DNA from: Candidatus Uhrbacteria bacterium
Lineage (GTDB): Bacteria > Patescibacteriota > Patescibacteriia > JACQSD01
Direction: 5' to 3'
DNA: 7,734 nt
Assembly (NCBI GenBank): GCA_016206165.1
Contig: JACQSD010000080.1
Coordinates: forward strand, 1-7,734
Shown here: positions 1 to 4,989 of the stretch, in pieces
Layout: each line of letters starts with the position of its first letter
Position numbering within the stretch: the first letter of the stretch is position 1
Made by a program: the position numbers and the translations under genes
The notes under the pieces: generated by a model
What the model was told of the DNA's origin: nothing
Seen by the model: the letters and a program-made list of their open reading frames with translations, nothing else
The model's database searches: none

Positions 1-9
1 CTGAATTTA

Positions 10-97
10 CTAGGACTCGCCCGAATGCCCCGCGGTCTCGCCGCGGGGATGAAGGGCACATGGGAAGAGTAGTCGGCGGAGCCGACTCTGCTCCTAG
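10..97. repeat. Three-way palindromic element (GC-rich hairpin pair closed by an outer stem)
   Basis: An outer 6-bp stem, CTAGGA at 10-15 with TCCTAG at 92-97, encloses two perfect hairpins. The first is CCCCGCGG (28-35), loop 36-40, CCGCGGGG (41-48). The second is AGTCGGC (71-77), loop GGA, GCCGACT (81-87). No convincing coding frame covers it. It lies downstream of the minus-strand gene at 141-776 and is not followed by a T-run on either strand, so it is not a standard intrinsic terminator. It may be an intergenic repeat of the REP/MITE kind; only further copies in the genome would show that. Confidence 0.5.
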
Positions 98-98
98 C

Positions 99-142
99 GA
101 ACCCGCCCTGATGCCCTGCGCTCATGGCGCAGGGTCGGGTTC
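99..142 (-). repeat. Nested hairpin overlapping the stop codon of the 141-776 gene
   Basis: An outer 7-bp stem, GAACCCG (99-105) with CGGGTTC (136-142), encloses a perfect 8-bp inner stem, CCCTGCGC (114-121) with GCGCAGGG (127-134), loop TCATG. The outer right arm reaches into the TGA stop codon (141-143, minus strand) of the upstream gene. In the minus-strand transcript the hairpin would form just at the stop codon and could block 3' exonucleases or pause RNA polymerase. There is no U-tract after it, so an intrinsic terminator is not supported. Confidence 0.5.
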
Positions 143-776
143 ACTCATGGCCTTCAACTGTCTTCCAGGGCCCTTGGACAAAGAGACCGAGTGTCCCGTT
201 TTTCGTAAACGAAAACGTGAGCGTACTTTCCTTATGATACGGAACCATGCCGACAATCTGTTTTAATCGTGCAACGACATGAAAAATATCGTTTTCTTTA
301 ACGACCTCTTGTACTTCCCCACCGTCGTAAACCGAGTTGAAACTCAAGCGTAAAACCATGTCCGCAAATCGCTGCGCCTCTTCTTCATCGAGGTCTATAG
401 CTTCCTCTTGAATCAATGTATTGAATGCTTGCGCGTTCGTTTCGGTTGTTCCATCCCCGCGCACGGAATAAAAATTTCCCACCTCAATCTCCGCATCCCC
501 CTTACGCACAATGTATTTCCATTGTTCGAAGCCCGTCACCGCATCGATCGCGCGTTGCGTGTCGAGTCCACTCTGGGATGGAGCCGCTTCTATAGAAATT
601 CTGTTTTTCTGAAAAAATGGGAAGGCATTGTACACACCACTGGTGTACGTTTTTGTTTTTTGCCGTTTTTTAAAAGGCTCCGGGGATGTTTTTCGTACGA
701 AAATTATGGCGACGAAAAAGAATATGAGTACAATGACTCCGGGGAATAAAATTATTTTCCATTGTTTTTGCATCAT
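141..776 (-). CDS. Membrane-anchored protein of unknown function
   Basis: A 211-residue protein that I do not recognise. Residues 1-6 are short and basic. They are followed by one strongly hydrophobic segment at about 7-27 ending in VRK, which fits an N-terminal anchor or uncleaved signal with the rest outside the cell. There is no lipobox cysteine. The soluble part (about 30-211) has an acidic helical stretch around EEAIDLDEEEAQRFADMVLR and ends in alternating hydrophobic residues that look like beta strands (STLTFSFTKNGTLGLFV). Two adjacent ATGs (776 and 773) could both start it, and neither has a clear Shine-Dalgarno. It follows the HD-domain gene on the same strand, but an 88-nt gap holding a 40-bp palindrome separates them, so it may be expressed independently. 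Coding status rests on length, signal-like N-terminus and strand agreement with its neighbours. Confidence 0.75.
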   Translation of the reverse strand: MMQKQWKIILFPGVIVLIFFFVAIIFVRKTSPEPFKKRQKTKTYTSGVYNAFPFFQKNRISIEAAPSQSGLDTQRAIDAVTGFEQWKYIVRKGDAEIEVGNFYSVRGDGTTETNAQAFNTLIQEEAIDLDEEEAQRFADMVLRLSFNSVYDGGEVQEVVKENDIFHVVARLKQIVGMVPYHKESTLTFSFTKNGTLGLFVQGPWKTVEGHE

Positions 777-800
777 AGCAGTCTCGTTTTCTTTTTTTCT

Positions 801-840
801 CGTCCATATACGTCAAACGGCCGTTTGATTGATATGGACG
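801..840. promoter_or_regulatory. 40-bp palindrome in the leader of the 141-776 gene (possible operator)
   Basis: The centre is a perfect 16-bp palindrome, TCAAACGGCCGTTTGA (813-828). After a 3-bp interruption on each side, 9 further base pairs match: CGTCCATAT (801-809) with ATATGGACG (832-840). In the minus direction it is followed by an A-rich stretch and in the plus direction by no T-run, so it is not an intrinsic terminator. It sits 25 bp upstream of the start at 776. The two-tier symmetry fits a dimer or tetramer DNA-binding site or a very stable leader hairpin. The function is inferred only. Confidence 0.45.
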
Positions 841-864
841 CCCGTTCTTCAATTGATATAAAGC

Positions 865-1446
865 CTACCCCATGCGCGCTGCTGCAAATAATTTCTTAAA
901 CATCTGATAGTACGGTTCGAGTTGTTCTTTTACATACGGTAATGACATGATCGCGTGTTTCTCCTCAAGCTTTGCTTCTGCAGTATCAATAATCTCATTA
1001 TGCGGAAGTGCTTCACGCTTCGCGAGTATTTGAATAAAGTGCAGTACGCCAATTGGGTGAATAAATCGATAGCAATCGGCGTTCGCGACAATCTCTGCCT
1101 CGAGCGATGTGAATGGAACCGCACCATGATGCGCAGCAACGCAATTGAGAAGAAGGTCAATGGTGTCTTGATCGAGATTGAATGGTTGCAAAAATTTTTT
1201 GCTTGCCTCGATGCCCATTGCAACGTGTTCATTTCGTCGATTCAAATGAAATGCTTCTCCAAGTTTGCAGTCCATAAGACAAAGCCCCACAACGACCGCA
1301 TTCTCATCTGCATGCAGTGCACGCGCAATTTCTCTTCCTTTTTCAATTGATAAATCAAGATGCAGCTTCGCCGGCAAACCATATTGCTCAATCTGTTCAT
1401 TCGCAAACTTCAACGCTGCATCGACGAGTTGTTGAGAAATTTGCAT
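865..1446 (-). CDS. HD-fold phosphohydrolase-like protein with a degenerate HD motif
   Basis: A 193-residue, mostly helical cytoplasmic protein laid out like an HD-domain metal-dependent phosphohydrolase. It has a first histidine (H29), then the position of the HD doublet about 30 residues later, H74, an HH pair (106-107, AAHHG) and a late aspartate in ANADCYRF (D124). The doublet itself reads M58-D59 in the segment LCLMDCKLGEAF, so the metal-binding histidine appears lost while the aspartate stays. The protein may therefore bind metal differently, act weakly, or serve as a binding domain. The substrate cannot be read from the sequence; relatives act on nucleotides or cyclic nucleotides. The ATG lies 2 bp after the HIT stop codon, so the two genes are almost certainly co-transcribed and translationally linked. 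There is no Shine-Dalgarno before it. Confidence 0.72.
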   Translation of the reverse strand: MQISQQLVDAALKFANEQIEQYGLPAKLHLDLSIEKGREIARALHADENAVVVGLCLMDCKLGEAFHLNRRNEHVAMGIEASKKFLQPFNLDQDTIDLLLNCVAAHHGAVPFTSLEAEIVANADCYRFIHPIGVLHFIQILAKREALPHNEIIDTAEAKLEEKHAIMSLPYVKEQLEPYYQMFKKLFAAARMG

Positions 1447-1448
1447 AC

Positions 1449-1883
1449 TTATACGATCGGACGTAATAACTGTGCGATGGTGCGTAACTCATCCTCGGGG
1501 GTTTCTGCACGGGACCCTGGGCGATATAAAAACTTTCTGGGTTCGTACTCGATAATGCCACTGTCACTGTCATTCCTTGGTACCACGTGGAGGTGCAGAT
1601 GTGGAACACTCTGTCCGGCAACGCTTCCCTCATTCCATGCAAAGTGGAATCCCTGCGCTTTGAATTGCTGCTTCAACGCGGCGACAATACGTTTGCGTAA
1701 ATCTTCGAGTGCTTGCCGCTCTTCTCTCGTCAGTTCATCCATTGTCTGAACACATCGTACCGGACAGATCAGTGTATGCCCTGGAGTAATCGGTGTTCTT
1801 GTGAGGAATGCCCAAACGAGACCCTCGGCAACAATCGTTCGTTTTTGAATATCAGGGGAGGTGCAAAATAAACATGCATTCAT
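1449..1883 (-). CDS. HIT-family nucleotide hydrolase
   Basis: A 144-residue histidine-triad protein, the usual length for this family. The hallmark H-x-H-x-H is present as HLHLH (H95, H97, H99) followed by VVPR. The middle histidine forms the covalent nucleotide intermediate in known members. Upstream are the conserved PGHTLI segment (34-39) and a WNEG turn (83-86). The N-terminal CLFC pair (C4, C7) matches HIT branches that bind zinc near the N-terminus. Members split dinucleoside polyphosphates (Ap4A-like) or nucleoside phosphoramidates and are cytoplasmic; which substrate is used here cannot be decided. It is the first protein gene downstream of tRNA-Glu on the minus strand and leads directly into the HD-fold gene, suggesting a two-gene nucleotide-metabolism unit. 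The ATG at 1883 starts just before the CLFC motif, supporting this start, though no Shine-Dalgarno precedes it. Confidence 0.93.
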   Translation of the reverse strand: MNACLFCTSPDIQKRTIVAEGLVWAFLTRTPITPGHTLICPVRCVQTMDELTREERQALEDLRKRIVAALKQQFKAQGFHFAWNEGSVAGQSVPHLHLHVVPRNDSDSGIIEYEPRKFLYRPGSRAETPEDELRTIAQLLRPIV

Positions 1884-1903
1884 AAATAACGTGTCATTAT
1901 TGG

Positions 1904-2023
1904 TAGACCCACGGGGAGTCCCGCTCGCTCCGACTCGCGGTCCGGGGCGCTACACTCACAGAAGCTGCGCTCGCTCGCTTCTGCATCTCGCGCCCTTCGA
2001 CTCCCCCCACGGGACCCTATGAT
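1904..2023. repeat. Nested inverted-repeat element bearing copies of the tRNA-Glu 3' end
   Basis: The region between tRNA-Glu and the HIT gene is non-coding and highly structured. The outer arms are GGGGAGTC (1913-1920) and GACTCCCC (1999-2006). Inside are GGGCGC (1945-1950) with GCGCCC (1990-1995), AGAAGC (1960-1965) with GCTTCT (1977-1982), and a smaller CCGC/GCGG pair (1921-1940). Positions 1904-1920 match 2067-2083, the 3' end of the tRNA-Glu gene, at 16 of 17 bases. On the opposite strand 1996-2006 repeats TTCGACTCCCC from the tRNA T-arm, followed after 10 bases by CTATGAT, which also follows the tRNA acceptor. The element is thus bounded by two oppositely oriented fragments of the tRNA 3' end. 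It could be an integration scar or a tRNA-derived repeat. Confidence 0.6.
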
Positions 2024-2035
2024 GATAAAGAGAAG

Positions 2036-2053
2036 TCTCAACATCGGTTGAGA
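2036..2053 (-). terminator. Probable terminator hairpin after tRNA-Glu
   Basis: A perfect 7-bp stem with a 4-base loop: TCTCAAC (2036-2042), ATCG, GTTGAGA (2047-2053). It begins 13 nt beyond the tRNA 3' end in the direction of transcription. It is followed on the minus strand by the pyrimidine-rich CTTCTCTTTATC, an imperfect U-tract. Position and shape fit a tRNA terminator; the low GC of the stem and broken U-tract make it a weak one, so read-through into the HIT-HD genes is possible. Confidence 0.45.
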
Positions 2054-2066
2054 ACCCTCTGTATCA

Positions 2067-2138
2067 TAGCCCCACGGGGAGTCGAACCCCGCTTAACGGA
2101 TTGAAAACCCGCTGTCCTAACCGATAGACGATGGGGCC
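2067..2138 (-). tRNA. tRNA-Glu (anticodon UUC)
   Basis: The complementary strand folds into a full cloverleaf of 72 nt. The acceptor stem is GGCCCCA with TGGGGCT (one G-U pair). There is a D-arm with GGTTAGGA, an anticodon stem GCGGG/TCCGT with loop TTTTCAA, and a T-arm CGGGG-TTCGACT-CCCCG. The anticodon TTC lies at 2103-2105 and reads GAA/GAG glutamate codons. The discriminator base is A (2067). CCA is not encoded, so the end must be added by CCA-adding enzyme. A good promoter lies 40-68 bp upstream on the same strand. The T-arm and acceptor 3' sequence recur in the adjoining element at 1904-2023. Confidence 0.96.
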
Positions 2139-2177
2139 CTACTACGCGACTGCTTCGTAGGGCAAGCCGTGTGTGCA

Positions 2178-2206
2178 ACTATATGAGAAATTGCATACGA
2201 AGTCAA
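2178..2206 (-). promoter_or_regulatory. Sigma70-type promoter for tRNA-Glu
   Basis: On the minus strand TTGACT (2201-2206) and TATAGT (2178-2183) are separated by exactly 17 bp, each hexamer differing from consensus at one position. The predicted start near 2171 lies about 33 nt before the mature tRNA 5' end. The -35 box sits inside the spacer of the plus-strand promoter at 2191-2219, so the two promoters cannot easily be occupied together. Confidence 0.75.
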
Positions 2207-2219
2207 TCGGTTGTATACT
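2191..2219 (+). promoter_or_regulatory. Sigma70-type promoter for the Hsp20-DUF3006-VanW operon
   Basis: TTGCAT (2191-2196) and TATACT (2214-2219) are separated by 17 bp, close to the housekeeping consensus. Transcription would start near 2226, giving a leader of about 100 nt that contains the double palindrome at 2235-2311 before the Hsp20 start codon at 2326. It overlaps the oppositely directed tRNA-Glu promoter. No heat-shock operator such as a CIRCE inverted repeat is visible beside it. Confidence 0.7.
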
Positions 2220-2234
2220 AGACGAACTATACAC

Positions 2235-2311
2235 TGTAGCCGCAGGCTTTTCCGCCATAAGCGGATCCGCCTCGGGCGGAAGCCTGCGCACCCTAAAAGG
2301 GTGCAGCTACA
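2235..2311. repeat. REP/BIME-like double palindrome in the Hsp20 leader
   Basis: An outer stem, TGTAGC (2235-2240) with GCTACA (2306-2311), encloses two hairpins. The first pairs CGCAGGCTT (2241-2249) with AAGCCTGCG (2280-2288) and continues as CCGCC/GGCGG (2252-2256 with 2275-2279). The second is CACCCT (2289-2294), loop AAA, AGGGTG (2298-2303). Read from each end inward, both halves begin GTAGC followed by a GC-rich hairpin. That is the plan of paired, inverted REP sequences whose GTAG foot is recognised by REP-associated tyrosine transposases. Direct copies of CTATAC lie just outside (2227-2232 and 2316-2321). No such transposase is in the window. Confidence 0.55.
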
Positions 2312-2325
2312 ATCTCTATACGAAT

Positions 2326-2811
2326 ATGCCCCGTGCAAAAAAGGTAACACATCAAGAAACCCCAACGATGGTCATTGCCGAGGCCCCGGATGGGCTTCCG
2401 GAAGTTCGTGTTGAAACGTCAATCACGGGCGTTCTCACTGCCGACCAAACGAGCAATGATGATGCGCTCTTTGATATTGCGCTCGTCGAAGAAGGGCAAC
2501 TTGCCGTCGACATTTACGAGACCACGAAAGCCCTTGTCGTCAAAGCACCAATCGCTGGCGTGAATCCAGAAGACATTGATATTAGTGTAAACGACGACAT
2601 GCTCACGATCCGTGGGCGTCGCCATGGCGCGAAAGCCGATGATGCCGCGTATCTCATTCGCGAATGCTACTGGGGTAATTTTTCCCGTTCCATCATCCTC
2701 CCCGTCGACGTTCGCGCAGAACAAATTGACGCAACCATGGTCAATGGTGTGCTCACGATCACGCTCCCAAAGGCAATCAAGGCACGGACAATCGAGGTAA
2801 AAAGTAATTAG
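2326..2811 (+). CDS. Small heat-shock protein, Hsp20/alpha-crystallin family
   Basis: A 161-residue cytoplasmic holdase chaperone, typical in length for the family; such proteins bind unfolding clients without ATP and form oligomers. Residues 1-55 form a variable N-terminal arm starting with the basic MPRAKK. The alpha-crystallin domain spans about 60-149. It includes VDIYETTKALVVKAPIAGV, the loop before the region YLIRECYWGNFSRSIILP, and the signature NGVLTITLPK (140-149). The C-terminal tail carries an I-x-V motif (IEV, 156-158) used by this family to link subunits. The frame is open back to 2173, but that earlier ATG lies upstream of the promoter. The ATG at 2326 follows the REP-like element and gives a normal-sized protein, so I chose it. 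It has no Shine-Dalgarno. It heads an operon, with the DUF3006 gene 2 bp after its stop. Confidence 0.93.
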   Translation: MPRAKKVTHQETPTMVIAEAPDGLPEVRVETSITGVLTADQTSNDDALFDIALVEEGQLAVDIYETTKALVVKAPIAGVNPEDIDISVNDDMLTIRGRRHGAKADDAAYLIRECYWGNFSRSIILPVDVRAEQIDATMVNGVLTITLPKAIKARTIEVKSN

Positions 2812-2813
2812 GT

Positions 2814-3041
2814 ATGTTTCCAGCAAAAACCGTAACATGCGATCGCCTCGAAGGTGACGTCGCCGTACTGAAAACTGACGATGGCCAGGAGTTGCATTGG
2901 AAGAAAAGTGATCTTCCAAAAGGAACAAAGGTTGGTGATGTGCTTTCTTTAACCCTCCTCACGAATACGGATCTCACGGAAGAACGAACAAACTTCGCAA
3001 AAACGATGCTCAACGAAATTCTAGCTCCAGAACAACAATGA
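2814..3041 (+). CDS. DUF3006 domain protein
   Basis: A 75-residue protein matching the DUF3006 pattern. It opens with a strand and the CDRLEGDVAVLKTDDGQEL core (about 9-27), followed by a basic W-K-K-S-D-LPKGTKVGDVLSL segment (29-46) and an acidic C-terminal helix. Family members are small and of unknown biochemical role, often found near surface or wall proteins in Gram-positive and candidate-phylum bacteria; no catalytic residues are apparent. There is no signal peptide, so it is probably cytoplasmic. Its ATG follows the Hsp20 stop by 2 bp, and its TGA overlaps the VanW gene's ATG as ATGA, so its translation is probably coupled to VanW synthesis. The only purine-rich stretch upstream (GAGGT at 2794-2798) is too far from the ATG to be a normal Shine-Dalgarno. 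Confidence 0.8.
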   Translation: MFPAKTVTCDRLEGDVAVLKTDDGQELHWKKSDLPKGTKVGDVLSLTLLTNTDLTEERTNFAKTMLNEILAPEQQ

Positions 3042-4924
3042 TCAACGTCAACCTCCTTCCACAACCCAAACCACACTCCCGATGGCCGCTTGTCGGAGCG
3101 ACCATTTTTGTTTGTACAGTCCTCGGAAGCATTCTGCTCTTCGAAGCAGATACACAATGGATGATCGGGAAAATCTATCCTGGCATTTCCGTGGGTGGCA
3201 TATCCATTGGCGGGCGAACATATGAGGAGGCAAAAAAAATTCTCGATGATGTTGTCGAAAAACATTTGGACAAGGGATTCACGTTTGTCCTTAATGGAGA
3301 AGCGCTCACGATCACTCCCACGTTTACTGCATCCCAAGACCTCGACCTCACCTATGACATCGCACACTATGATACAGATGAGAGCATCTTCGCTGCATTC
3401 GGCATTGGGCGATCCACGCGCCTCATTGAAACATTGCGCGCACGGCTCTTCGCGCGCATCCGTGGGATCGACCGTACACCAACAGTCACGATCGATGCCG
3501 ACCGCCTCCGCGATGCGCTCGCCATTAACTTTGCGCACAAGCTGACGCCCGCTGTGAACGCGACGTTCCTCTTCACCGCATCAGGAAAACTCGAGGCGCT
3601 CCCCGAAAAAGAGGGAACAACGTTGACGTACACTGCCGCAATCGTTGAGGCAACACGCCACCTCGAACAATTTTCTGATGCGCCAATTTCCATTGCACAT
3701 ATTCCAGAAATTCCAACGGTGCGTGAAGTGGATGTGCAAACACTTCTCCCAAAAGCGCGATCATTCATCGACCGCGCACCATACACACTCACGGCAACGA
3801 TCAACAAAACAGAGTTTACCTATACGATCACACCAGAACGGATTGGCTCCTGGCTCACTTCAGCATCACGTGATGGCCGCGCAGTCATTGATCTTGATCG
3901 CGCGCGTGTGGAAAGTTACCTCACCGCAATCGCTCCAAAGCTTGAAGTGCAGCCACGTGATGCAAAATTTTCGCTCACGAATGGCCGCGTCAATGAATTT
4001 CAATCCGGGCAACGGGGATATATCATTGATCGAGAACAAACCTATGCGGCGCTCCGCAGCGCGCTGCTCCGGGACGAAAAAATTGATTCGATAGCGCTCG
4101 TCATTCAAGCCATCGAGCCGAAACAAGCAACAGAGGCGGTCAATGAACTTGGTATAAAGGAACTTCTTGGTGTTGGCCACTCAAATTTCGCAGGAAGCCC
4201 TGTGAACCGTCGCCACAACATCCGTACGGGCGCAAAGGCGCTCCACGGCATTATCATTGCACCGGGAGAAGAATTTTCACTCTTAAAAGCACTTGGTGAC
4301 ATTGATGGAAAAAATGGATATCTCCCAGAACTCGTCATTAAGGGAAATAAAACGACTCCAGAATTTGGCGGCGGACTCTGCCAAATTGGAACAACGATTT
4401 TCCGAGCAACAATGGCAAGTGGACTTCCAATTCTTGAGCGACAAAATCATTCATTTTCTGTAACGTACTATCTTGAAAACGGCAAACCAGGAAAAGACGC
4501 AACAATTTATGGACCAAAACCAGATTATCGTTTCCGAAACGACACCCCTGCGTACATCCTCATCCAAACACGCATTGAGGGTGACCATCTCTATTTTGAA
4601 TTCTGGGGAACAAACGATGGGCGCACGCAAGAACAAACCGAAGTGAAAACGTGGGGACTGAAGAAGCCTGCGCCTACAAAAATTATTGAGACAGAAGATC
4701 TTGAGCCGGGAAAGAAAAAATGCACAGAAAAACCGCACAATGGGATCAGTGCGGAATTTACCTACATCGTGACCATGCTTGACGGAACAAAGCGAGAACA
4801 AACATTCCGTTCAACCTATCGCCCATGGCAAGAAGTGTGTTTACTTGGGGTGCCAAAGGGAACACTCGCCCCAAAAAATCCTAATGACCAAAATCCTAAA
4901 TCCGAAACAACCCCAAATTTATAA
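3038..4924 (+). CDS. Membrane-anchored VanW-domain protein with peptidoglycan-binding-like repeats
   Basis: A 628-residue protein. Residues 1-15 are followed by one membrane segment (about 16-37), placing the rest outside the cell. From about 47 a GGISIGGRTYEEAKKIL segment opens a putative wall-binding domain of the kind commonly found before VanW domains. A related unit spans about 248-345 (TYTITPERIGSWL to REQTYAALRSALL). The VanW domain spans about 372-525. It has NIRTGAKAL, the APGEEFSL turn, the invariant-looking GGGLCQIGTTIFRA (444-457), H471 and a YGPKPDYRFRNDTP segment. VanW is named after vancomycin-resistance clusters, but its activity is unsettled; a wall-associated role is inferred. 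A C-terminal beta region (about 570-602) has two cysteines, C562 and C601, that could pair outside the cell. The last ~18 residues (PKNPNDQNPKSETTPNL) are low-complexity and encoded by repeat-like DNA. The ATGA overlap with DUF3006 fixes the start. Confidence 0.9.
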   Translation: MINVNLLPQPKPHSRWPLVGATIFVCTVLGSILLFEADTQWMIGKIYPGISVGGISIGGRTYEEAKKILDDVVEKHLDKGFTFVLNGEALTITPTFTASQDLDLTYDIAHYDTDESIFAAFGIGRSTRLIETLRARLFARIRGIDRTPTVTIDADRLRDALAINFAHKLTPAVNATFLFTASGKLEALPEKEGTTLTYTAAIVEATRHLEQFSDAPISIAHIPEIPTVREVDVQTLLPKARSFIDRAPYTLTATINKTEFTYTITPERIGSWLTSASRDGRAVIDLDRARVESYLTAIAPKLEVQPRDAKFSLTNGRVNEFQSGQRGYIIDREQTYAALRSALLRDEKIDSIALVIQAIEPKQATEAVNELGIKELLGVGHSNFAGSPVNRRHNIRTGAKALHGIIIAPGEEFSLLKALGDIDGKNGYLPELVIKGNKTTPEFGGGLCQIGTTIFRATMASGLPILERQNHSFSVTYYLENGKPGKDATIYGPKPDYRFRNDTPAYILIQTRIEGDHLYFEFWGTNDGRTQEQTEVKTWGLKKPAPTKIIETEDLEPGKKKCTEKPHNGISAEFTYIVTMLDGTKREQTFRSTYRPWQEVCLLGVPKGTLAPKNPNDQNPKSETTPNL

Positions 4925-4988
4925 ATGACAAAGTTTTGATCATTTAAAACTTGAGCATTGTTTAGGATTTAGTATTTAGAGTTTCGAT
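4878..4988. repeat. Heptamer repeats and nested inverted repeats between convergent VanW and nrnA genes
   Basis: Three head-to-tail heptamers, TTTAGGA, TTTAGTA and TTTAGAG (4961-4981), are followed by a degenerate TTTCGAT (4982-4988) abutting the nrnA stop. Opposite-orientation relatives lie in the end of the VanW gene: ATCCTAA at 4878-4884 and 4893-4899, then ATCCGAA at 4900-4906. Thus AATCCTAAA (4892-4900) pairs with TTTAGGATT (4961-4969). Between them an AT-rich hairpin pairs AAGTTTT (4931-4937) with AAAACTT (4946-4952). The arrangement could end transcription from both sides, but no arm is GC-rich, so termination is only a possibility. Confidence 0.5.
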
Positions 4989-4989
4989 A

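Noticed and set aside
801..840. Intrinsic terminator or dif-type recombination site
   Set aside because: No T-run follows on either strand, and the sequence does not have the asymmetric XerC/XerD arm layout of dif.
955..1350. Plus-strand open frame opposite the HD gene
   Set aside because: Cysteine-rich translation with no domain, opposite a protein with an ordered motif set; shadow frame.
1904..2066. Complete genomic island bounded by tRNA-Glu attachment sites
   Set aside because: The repeats are only 163 bp apart and enclose no integrase or any gene; at most it is a scar.
2173..2325. N-terminal extension of Hsp20 to the ATG at 2173
   Set aside because: It would run through the promoter at 2191-2219 and the palindromic element, and its 51 residues match nothing in the family.
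2226..2325. RNA thermometer (ROSE or fourU type) controlling Hsp20
   Set aside because: The leader is structured and precedes an hsp20 gene, but the stems are very GC-rich and do not pair with a ribosome-binding site, which is absent; it looks more like a REP element.
2777..3538. 253-codon minus-strand open frame opposite DUF3006 and VanW
   Set aside because: Cysteine- and serine-rich composition without recognisable domains, lying fully opposite two well-supported genes; it is a shadow frame.
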